Shown piece by piece: positions 55,649-64,000 of a stretch of 64,000 nucleotides of DNA (position 1 is its first letter; the number at the start of each line of letters is the position of its first letter). The translations under genes were made by a program, and so were the position numbers. The notes under the pieces were generated by a model that searched no databases, was not told where the DNA came from, and saw only the letters and a list, made by a program, of their open reading frames with translations. Origin of the DNA: Typha latifolia (lineage: Eukaryota; Streptophyta; Magnoliopsida; Poales; Typhaceae); contig CM034113.1 of assembly GCA_019914945.1 (NCBI GenBank), forward strand, positions 3,514,850 through 3,578,849. The letters run 5' to 3'.

Positions 55649-58600
55649 CTGGGAAAAAGAAGTTAGGAGATAAGTAAACTATATATACATAGATAAGACT
55701 CATGACAGCTCAAGTAATTTTTAAAAAACAGTGAAAGACTTTTTCCGATATACAGTAACAGTGAAATTTCAATACACCCTAAACAGTGAAAGATCTTTCA
55801 ACAAGTAAAATCAAATACATTATATTACCTTGAGGTAGATATCAATTGCACGATACAATCCATCATCTGTTGTGCGTGCATATCCCGGTAAGGTGTCAGC
55901 AATGGCAATGAATTTGGCAAGTTTGAGGTTAGCATCTGGAGCAATCTCTGCAAGATAACTGTCAACTAGTTTTGCCACTTTTACCAATGCTGTCTGAGAT
56001 GGAGGACAAGGACCATCAGAATCATAATCTGAGCCTTCTTCCTCAGTGTCATCCTGCTGCGAGAATATAACAAGGATTCTGTGAACATTGTCAACATCGA
56101 ACATTGTGTCCCCTGGGTGCTGAAAAGAAGGTATCAAGAGATCATCAAGGGTAGCCATCTCCAATTGTGAGCCTATTATTCTTTCAAGATTTAATTTGCA
56201 GGATGTTGAGCAGTCAAGACATAGCGCTGACCGTAAGAGCCCAAATAGAAAACTTATTGGCACAGTTAGTCTTTCCACTGGCAATAGACTAGAGATAGCC
56301 TCAACTACTTTCTTTTCCTCACAATTAGTGGATCCAGGCACTAATCCAACTTTAGAAATGCTTGTTGCATTGAAGAAATTGGGCTTTCTCTTAAATAGTT
56401 TCTCAGTATAGTTTATAAGTGATGCTCCAATACTCTCAGGGCGAACTCCTCGACACCTGATAGCTTCGATGACTCTTCGATACAAGTCAATGCAAAGGAT
56501 AGAGAGGTCTTCAATCCACCAGTCTCCACTACATTTTGCCTGCTTGTTCATGTGCAGCCTCCCTGAGCTGCTGTAGTCTAACCGTGAAAAACTGGAAGCA
56601 ATCTGTTCTGCACAAGCCTTTGAAGCAATAGCTTCTACACATCTTCCAACTATTTTAAGCTCATCAGCAAGTGGAAGCAAATTTTCACAATTATGTAGTA
56701 CCTCGATGCACATTTCAAGGCTCTTACACACAACATCATTCAGATAGGTCTCTGAACGGAAAGATAGGTTGTCATTGGCATATTCCTCTGTCATTTCGAG
56801 GTAATCAGATACACAGCAGAGTTGAGCAACATTTGCAGTCGTAATCTCAAAGTTCACTCCATAACAGAATTTGACTGCCAGTTCAAATGAGTCAGCACCT
56901 CCTGGTACATTAAGCAACAATAATTTTGAAGTATCAGCATCTTTGTTATCCGCAATTGATTTCCGTATTCGGCCACTTCTGGAGACGAGTGGGAACTGCA
57001 TTACCCCATGGAAGCCAGAAAACATCTCATAGGTCATGCTCCAATAGAAACAGCTATGAAGCATTTAAGGAAAGAGAAACCAGATTTATATAAAGCAAAT
57101 ATGATGCAATCATAATGAAGTTATATGCACTGACATGCATATTAAATTGCCTAAACAGTTTTTCAATTACTTCACTCACAGAACAATGTGATAGTAGTCT
57201 CAATTTCATTTCAATCATTTTATTTTGCATGCATATTTAAGAATGGCAGAGGACTAAACCTTTTCATTTCTATCTTCACTACTACCCTACTTTGCATACG
57301 CATCCTTCTTGCGGACCTCCAATTCTGCATATGGAGGCACAATTTAGTGTGATCCAATTCTTTCGATTTCTTTTTTGTTTAATTACACTAAAATTCTTAA
57401 GGTTTTGTTTTGTATTATAGCTATAGCAAAATGGAAAGATTGTGCTAGATATATGCAACGTGCTGAGCAAATTTCCAAAAATCAATATCAGGATTGGGAT
57501 CTACCTCAGGGAAAACGACACATATCAACTGTATCAACTATCTCGATGGCCCAAATCGAATTAGATTATTCTTTTAATTACGTAACATTATAAATATTAT
57601 TTATAAATACAGAAAAATTATAAAAATTTAGAAAAAGAACAAGAAAATAAGAAAATAGTATATAGAGTTTAAAATCTAACAAAATGTATTAACTTACTAA
57701 TAATTATCATTATTTTTCTTTTTCTATTTCTTCCCTCTCCCTTCTCTTTCTCTCTCTTCCTCTCTCTATCTCTCTCTGTTACTGCAGCAGACTGCTGTAG
57801 TAACAGAAACGATGGAGAGAGAGAGGGAGGAAGAGAGCGGAAGAGAGAGAGGAAGAAGCAGAGAGAGAGAGAGAGGAGAGAGAGAAAGAGGGATGGGGCA
57901 TCAGAGAGAAGAAAGGAAAATAAAAAACAAACTATATTGCTTTAGTAAATAAACAAGATCGAGCAAGGTGTTTCCCCTCCAGCTCGTCTGCGTTCAATCC
58001 ACACTCCCTGTATCAGACTTTAATGAGTTAATCAATAGCAATGGGGTGTCTAGATGTAGGGGGTGTAAGTGTCTTATACATATATATTGTTTTATTTTAA
58101 TAGATTGCTCTGGATGTGATCATGTTAGGTTTTTATTTGTTGGCAATTGTGTACAAAATATTCTAAGTGTATTTTTTCATGTATATGAGCTTTACACAAG
58201 TCTAAAATATCTCTAGTTTGAAGAATTGCAAGATTATTGGAGAAAAGCCGTCGAGTTCACACCGCGTTCACAAACGCGTTCGAACGCGGGTACTGCGTTC
58301 ACACAGACAGAGAGCCGCGTTCACAAACGCGTTCGAACGCAACCTGAAGAATTCAAGTTGTCGCGTTCGAACGCACTCGGGCCCGTTCGAACGCACCTGA
58401 GTTCAAGTCATGCCGTTCGAACGCACCCGGGCCGCGTTCGAACGCACCAACGAAGTTTGATAAAATTGGACTTTCGTGAGTACGGATAAGACTTGGATTT
58501 GTGAGTACGGATAAGACTTGGATTTGGCTCTATCTTGGAGATCATATATAAGGATTCTGAAACCCTATCTTGAGGGTGGTTGAAGAAGCATTATTGAAGG

Positions 58601-59817
58601 AGACTTCTTGAGGCTATATCGGTTCTTCAACTAACAAGGTTCCACTCATCTACAAAAGTTAATCTTTCGTCTTAAGGGCTATCTAGACGAAAGATCAATC
58701 TCGAGGGTTACTGAGATTGGACTTCAATCACGAGAAGCGATGAATCGTGGGTTCTAGCGAGCAAGACTGAGAGGAACAAAGTCGTTTGGATCGACGAGTC
58801 GTTTTGTGAGTCAGTCTTGTAACTGCTACTATTCTAGTGATTGGTTTTGATCCGAGTTTGGATCCGTGGTTTTTTTCCGTTTGGGTGTTCATCTCTGCTT
58901 TCGTTTTTAATATTTCTACGGACTTTTACTTAAGAGAACGAGCGAGATCATTGACTAGTGTTTAGATACATACGTGTGTCTAGAGGTTTTTTCAGATCAG
59001 ATTCATAATTTTCTCCAATTTAGAAAGAGGTTTTTCCATGTAAAATGGTGTGTATCTGTTTTCTTTTGCTGTTCCATATCTAGAGGGCCTATAGAGGATT
59101 TTAAAGAACTTGAAGGCAAATCCTTTTAACCAAGAGTTCTCAGACTAGAAGATCCAATCCTTTTTAGCTTGGCCAAGAACTATTGTCATATTCTGTTTCT
59201 TCTTGTATGTAAAGCTAAGATTTTCAAGGTCACCACAGCTTTGAAGCATCTCCTCCTCCCTATACATCTATTTGATCTCTCTCATTGCTTGTCTCATTTT
59301 CCTATGTTCTTTGCTCTCATCATTGTGTCAAATTGCTGCCATCATCAACCTCTTCCACTTCAGGATCCTGTCTTTCCTTCTCTTTGGCTACTAAATGAAC
59401 CGCTTTCAAATATCCTTCCTCACTTGACTATAAGCTACCATATTTCCTTGTTTCAGATCCATGCTAAAATGTAGTCAGATTGTTTCTTCTAGGAAATGAT
59501 AATTAGCTTGGATAAAATAACTGCGGTAACATAGAACTAGAGGAAGACAGTCCAATAAAAGAGGCATGCAGAGATATCAAACTAAGTTATTCTATTTAAT
59601 TAAGTTTACAATTTGAAAGAACTAGCAAGTAGTAGGCAAAAGAATATTCTACTAGTGGCTGCAAATGAGTCTTGTACAGGACGTAGTTATTTGACTTGTG
59701 CAAAACTCACTATTTTCTTTCACAAAAGGAAATAACTTCAAGAAAATTACCTTATGTAGAGCAAACCTCACACCACTAATATCAATAGTTATATCGCTTG
59801 GAACATCCAAAAATATC
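55124..59817 (-). CDS. NPH3/RPT2-like BTB protein gene (first exon not found)
   Basis: A spliced plant gene. Exons in transcript order: 59751-59817 (67 bp), 55829-56995 (1167 bp), 55124-55648 (525 bp including stop), with GT-AG borders and matching phases, about 585 aa without the missing start. The protein has a BTB fold (SDITIDISGVRFALHK joined to FPLVSRSGRIRK, then LLLLNVPGGADSFELAVKFC), the NPH3 domain (WWIEDLSILCIDLYRRVIEA ... YDSDG ... DSYLAEIAPDANLKLAKFIA ... ARTTDDGLYRAIDIYLK) and a C-terminal coiled coil (LRRENRELKLEIARMRVRLN). Members of this family act as CUL3 E3-ligase substrate adaptors at the plasma membrane in phototropin or auxin-related signalling; which subfamily this is I cannot tell. 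The exon at 59817 begins with one base that would finish a Trp codon, as in family members whose short first exon ends ...EW. That exon may lie beyond the window or in a decayed stretch. It is the only convincing host gene here. Confidence 0.9.
55829..56995 (-). CDS. NPH3-like gene, main exon
   Basis: 389 codons in one frame. The acceptor is TGCAG at 56996-57000 and the donor AAG|GTAAT at 55829/55828. Text extending the frame above 56995 (from the Met at 57064) is intron, because it does not match the family and the acceptor falls exactly at the conserved FPLVSRSGR. Confidence 0.93.
57715..57892. repeat. Long inverted repeat: (CT)n-palindrome-(GA)n
   Basis: A pyrimidine tract (57722-57777) is followed by a near-perfect palindrome, GTTACTGCAGCAG at 57778-57790 against CTGCTGTAGTAAC at 57792-57804 with one mismatch, then the complementary purine tract to about 57892. 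As RNA it would form one long hairpin. Confidence 0.85.
58123..58994 (+). mobile_element. Solo copia LTR in NPH3-like intron
   Basis: 872 bp, TGTTAGGTTT to AGGTTTTTTCA, perfect TSD GATCA (58118-58122 and 58995-58999). Antisense to the host gene. It has a short TTCGAACGC array (58262-58450) and a 25-bp direct duplication (GTGAGTACGGATAAGACTTG...) at about 58474-58524. Confidence 0.94.
59751..59817 (-). CDS. NPH3-like gene, BTB N-terminal exon
   Basis: Encodes IFLDVPSDITIDISGVRFAL followed by HK, after one leading base (G) that fits a Trp codon split by the intron. Acceptor TTTTGTAG at 59818-59825, donor AAG|GTAATT at 59751/59750. The reading joins in phase to FPLVSRSG at 56995. Confidence 0.88.
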
Positions 59818-62650
59818 CTACAAAACATCTCATATTAGTGATAGAAATACAATCAAGATCAACAAGTTTACAGTCAAATTAGGAGAACACAGAAAATGTT
59901 AACTTAAACATGTCGCAAGATTTATATTTAAATCAAGCCACCTGGAAAGTGATTTACTAACTAATCAACAACTTATGTGCTAATAGTAATTTATAAAGAA
60001 ACAGACACCTGAAAGCAGCAAATGTTATAATATAAAAAAAATTGTAGCATAGTATCATTTTCTAAATAGAGACTCACTATACAAACCTAGCAGCTGTTAT
60101 AGTTTAATATGAAATAAAACATTTACTTGACTGTTACTCTTGAATGGAACAGAAAGACAATGCGTTCTTACTTTTGAAATTCCTTTTCTTTAGAGTTTTA
60201 TGCTCATAATTACATCACACATATAATATATGTACAAATATATTCATGTGAAGCTGCTTAGGTTATACGCATAAATGCAGAAATATCCACAATGTAATCA
60301 TACTAGGGTCAATATAACTGAAGATTTCTGGCAACTTTATTTTAGTCGTTTCATTATATGAGCACCACTCTTCAATCATAGTAAACGTAAATGCAAATTT
60401 ATGTAATGATAAGTTTGTTGATGCAGAGATTATCAGATCTGGCCTCACAAATTTGTCACTCATTTTCTAGCATTAGAGAGCATAATGCAATATAAAAATA
60501 AGATTATACGGGTATTTACATCAGCATAGTAGCCTATAAAAATTAAGAATATGAAATTAACGATTAAAGTTTAGATAAAGCTTCGAAGAATATGACTGTT
60601 GGAAATGCATTTTGACATAATATTAAAATTACCATCGCAATATTTGAGTTTTTTGTCAATGTATTACGACTTGTAGACAGTGACGAAAAGTCTAAAATGG
60701 GTTTCTTATACGAAGTTATTAACTTAGCATAAGAGCCAATAAAAAAATGTGGACAAAAATTATAGAAAATGATGAAAGTTGATTGACTCTAGATAAAACA
60801 AACAGCTAAATAGAGATATACACGCTGCTAGTAAGCATTAGTTTATTAATTCATTTATTTATAAATATTTTAAAATTTGAATACTTACAAATTTTAAATT
60901 ATATATTTCTATAGAATATTTTCTAAATCCCAGATTTTAATTCTCTACAAATGTCAATAATGATATGAAGTCTTACTTGGAGTTAGAAAAGTAATTAGCG
61001 GACTAGAGTCAGATATTCATAAGCAAATCCTTTGCGATAGAGAAGTGAGTTATTATTCAATTGAATAATTTTTATTAATATTTATTTTAAGTTTCAATAT
61101 ATTCAATTTCTTATAAAATATATTCAATAATATATTTCAGATAAAGAAATATAAATTGAGAGCTGGCCAATTTAGTACTACTAAAATTGTTGCAGCTATA
61201 TCTAACTGAATAGTGGTCCATTTATAGATGGAAGACACTAAATTTAACACCAATAGCAAAGATCTCAAGTCAAACTATATCTTCATCACAGTGTGAAAGA
61301 AATTAGACTATATCTTTCTTGATCCTCACCAAAACATGTAATCGATTGACAATGGAGAAATTAGAGAAATTAAAGAAATTAGTATTTTGCCATTATAATA
61401 TGAGACTGAGAGAGAAAAATTAAAAAAAAAGACAGAAAATGATCAGTTAATTGATTTAAGTCATGTATTTGATGAAGACCCCCTAATTCTATAGATCAGA
61501 GAAGTGAAAGATAGATTATTAGATGATAAAGATAACCTATGATTAGATAAGACATTGGGAGAGACTACGATTAGAACAGAGGCTGGTACAAAATGTTCGA
61601 CAATAAGAGATAGTATAACTACTAGTGCCAGTGATAATCCTGATGATTTTGATGATATATCTGGTGGTGAGATCGTCCCTTCCATATTTGCCGAGAGAAG
61701 TCAAGAAAGCATAAGGATTGAATAAGTCATGTAACAAAAACATGAATAAATAATAATCTAATATTTGATCCCATAAAATTCCACATCTAATGATAATATT
61801 TATTTAAGATTTCTCAAAAATATTTTCATAAAGATCTCTTATAGTTTATTTACTATAAATTAATTATAGAGAATATAGATTTCTTCTTATATCTTATTTT
61901 TATGGAAAAATAATATATAATATTCAATATTTTCATAAATCCAAACTGAAATATTTCTAATATACTAGAAATATAAACATCATAATCTCTTTTTATTCTG
62001 AAAATATACTAAATCAGAATTTTCTATAAAATTTATATAATTTTGACACTAAATTTTCAAATAAATTCTTAGAATAATAAATTTCTTACTTTTGTAGCAT
62101 AATTGAAATCATCTGTATCAAAATTTCTTATCTTATAAAATTAGACATCATAAAAAAAATAATAAGAGATACTTTTCATTTTATCAAGTCTATATTATTT
62201 GGAAAATGAAAATTTAAGAAAATATGAGGAAAACTTGCCTTGATTACTTAATCCCGATTAATATAATTTTTGGATCCTAATCATAGTCCACACAGATTCC
62301 AATGCATTTCTCTGCTTTCTTTATCTTTTTTCCCTTTTCTTCTCCTTTTTCTCTGGTACAATTTGATCTCCATTTTTTCCCTCTACTTAGCACTATTGCA
62401 ATACGACCTTCAAAAAGCTTCCTTTTCTAGTGTTTTCTTTTCTTTTCTAAGCCTCCGTCTTTATAGATGAAAAATACAAGAGTCATAATAAGATAGGAAT
62501 TCTAATCTCCTTTCTTTTTTACTTAAAAATATAGCTAATATAAAGATTTAATTTAATTTAATCTGAATCATAAAATATAAGGATAAAACTAAATCTTTCA
62601 TTATCTAAATTATTATCTCTAATTTTTTATCTACTTATTTATTTTGGAAA
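59818..62650. other. AT-rich DNA, no gene identified
   Basis: Strongly AT-rich. It may include upstream intron of the NPH3-like gene, and part of a decayed large LTR on its right side. I searched the minus strand for a short first exon ending in GA[A/G]TG|GT and found no convincing candidate. Confidence 0.5.
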
Positions 62651-63272
62651 TCTTGGGTTATTACATTCTACCCTCCTTAAAATAGGTTTAGTCCTCGAAA
62701 CTTCAAAATCTCATAAATAATATTTAAAATTAATAAATAATTATGTTCAATCAATTTCTATAGTAGTAATACTTGAGTCTGACATTCTAATAAATATGTC
62801 AAATTTTATCAAATACTTAATTTTTGTTTTAACATGCCAAATAATCCTCATATAACTCTTTATTCTCATTTAATTGAATATCCAAAAAAATAGCATCTAA
62901 AGGATTTTTCTCTCTTATTCAATGAAAAACTTACAATTTGAAAATTCCTTCATAAGTCAGAAACTTTTTTTTTCTATTGGTCATCCAAATAAATTCTCTC
63001 GAAAAGCTAGTCAACCAATTAACATAGATCTTCTATACAATTTTATCAAATTTGAATTGTTATGATCCTAATTCGTATATACCAGCAAAAATTTCAAAAG
63101 ATATTGTCATCAAACATAATTTGCATATTCACTTCTACTAGATATTTTTCAGATAATTCTCAACATTTGAATCATAAATTGATCACTTATATAATTTTAA
63201 CAAAATTAGCTAGGAAAAATTTGGAGTCAATAATAATATGATCGTACTATATTTTTCTGTCATAATTGATGT
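62651..63272 (-). mobile_element. Junction of a Tekay/Del-like element: pol end, purine tract, LTR start
   Basis: Reverse complement near 62650-62700 reads CGAGGACTAAA, TTTTAAGGAGGGTAGAA and then TGTAATAACCCAAG. A GAGGAC-rich pol end, purine-rich primer and TGTAA-type LTR start is the standard 3' junction of plant Del/Tekay chromoviruses. The LTR would run down from about 62665 into AT-rich DNA; its other end was not found. The internal part (about 62680-63272) is too decayed to read. Confidence 0.55.
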
Positions 63273-64000
63273 AATAACCCATATCTAAAAAAATAAAATA
63301 AAATAAAATAAATATAATAATAATAATAATAATAATAATATATTAAACTTAAAGAAAGAGGCAAAAAAGAAAGAAAAAGTGATTAAAAAAACAATAATGT
63401 TGCATGGCACAAGCTCGTGCCATGCAGGTTGTGGCCGCGCTGTGGGCGCCACATGCGCCCACAACCACCGGCCTGGCCAACTGAGCCAGGCCAGCTGGCT
63501 GCGATGGGCCCCGGTGCTGCCGGGGCCGCCGCCGCCTTATCCCACCTTGACCACCTCTCTCCCTCTAAATCTTCCTTCTCTCCCCTCTCTTTCGGTCTTT
63601 CTCCTCTCTCTCACTCTCCTCTCTCTCTCAAACTCTCTCTCTCTCTTTCTTATTGCTACCGCCGCCGACTCGCCGCCACTATCGCTGCCGTGCTCCCGAT
63701 GCCGGTGAGCCTCCTCCTTCTTCCCTCTCTCTCTCACACACTTGGGCTCGGGCTCGCCGGAGCCGAGCCGCCGACCAACCCGGGTCCGCAACCCCCTTCC
63801 TTCTCCTCCCTTCTCCTCCCTTCTTTCTTCTTTTCTTTCTTTCTTCTTCCTCCTTAGCTCTTCCCCCTTTTGCAAGGGTGCTGGGCTCGGCCTAGCACTA
63901 TAGCAGATACTGCTGGGCCGAGCCAAGCATTGTAGCAAGGGGTTGCTCCCTTTACTTTTTTTTTTACATTAATTATATGTTTTATTTTCTAAAATTTAGG
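63273..64000 (+). mobile_element. Start of another large Tekay/Del-like LTR (partial)
   Basis: Begins TGTAATAACCC at about 63273 and runs off the window. It has (AATAA/TAA)n at 63290-63345, pyrimidine-rich DNA at 63545-63655 and GCTGGGC/GCCGAGCC palindromic text at 63878-63930 that resembles the GC-rich part of the large LTRs at 8798-12334 and 44605-47315, in the opposite orientation. Open frames here are low-complexity and not genes. Confidence 0.6.

Larger units (their letters stand above)
56996..59750 (-). other. Large intron of the NPH3-like gene, with a solo copia LTR
   Basis: 2.75 kb between donor HK|GTAATTTTC at 59750 and acceptor at 56996. It contains a GA/CT hairpin (about 57715-57892) and a complete solo copia LTR (58123-58994). 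I see no other coding signal. Confidence 0.85.

Noticed and set aside
56996..57064. Met at 57064 as start of the NPH3-like protein
   Set aside because: The text above 56995 does not fit the family, a splice acceptor lies exactly at the conserved FPLVSRSGR, and a matching upstream exon is found at 59751-59817.
60263..60463. 66-aa frame containing NLSLHKFAF that resembles a BTB motif
   Set aside because: Only a few residues match, there are no splice sites in phase, and the true BTB exon is at 59751-59817.
63417..63938. Overlapping 133-146 aa open frames on both strands
   Set aside because: Pyrimidine-rich LTR DNA without stops; no domain, no start context, and equally open on both strands.

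Overview
This window is nuclear DNA of a flowering plant. It holds one clearly recognisable host gene, an NPH3/RPT2-type BTB gene on the minus strand with plant introns, at about 55.1-59.8 kb. Nearly everything else is nested LTR retrotransposons. I cannot name the species; the density of nesting suggests a large, retrotransposon-rich genome.

Layout. (1) About 1-20.1 kb: the remains of one minus-strand Ty3/gypsy element ('H'), whose body is split by later insertions: a non-autonomous gypsy derivative (N1, 3011-6629), a solo Ty1/copia LTR (7259-8302), a solo gypsy LTR (8349-17620) and an LTR-B piece (18108-18860). The solo gypsy LTR was itself hit twice within about 9 bp, by a large LTR with TGTAACACCC-type ends (8798-12334, which contains another solo LTR) and by a gypsy element with two LTRs (12344-17156). 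That last element lacks RT/RNase H but keeps an open protease-integrase fusion ORF. (2) 20.1-38.1 kb: a minus-strand LTR ('D') split by a plus-strand gypsy element 'C' (20338-37691, TSD TAATG). C contains a SIRE-like copia element (25589-35524, TSD GACCT), which contains a second non-autonomous gypsy copy N2 (29038-33045, TSD CATAC); C also contains a solo LTR (35682-36657). (3) 38.1-50.97 kb: decayed gypsy bodies D, E, F and G, a second large-LTR copy, a solo LTR-B (48430-49257, TSD GTGAG) and an LTR-X remnant. (4) 51-55.1 kb: AT-rich intergenic DNA with no supported gene. (5) 55.1-59.8 kb: the NPH3-like gene, with a solo copia LTR in its large intron. (6) 59.8-64 kb: AT-rich DNA and chromovirus-type LTR ends.

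Most boundaries were placed from TG..CA LTR ends plus 5-bp target-site duplications read directly from both flanks, so the nesting order is well supported. The internal proteins are mostly pseudogenes. The main unusual signals are: LTR ends that step outward in 42-bp units, each carrying an extra tRNA-Met primer-binding site; a palindromic GCGTTCGAACGC array shared by copia and gypsy LTRs; a propagated IN-deleted gypsy lineage encoding an unrecognised long ORF; and the open PR-IN fusion ORF. There are no rRNA genes, convincing tRNA genes, CRISPR arrays or prokaryotic features.
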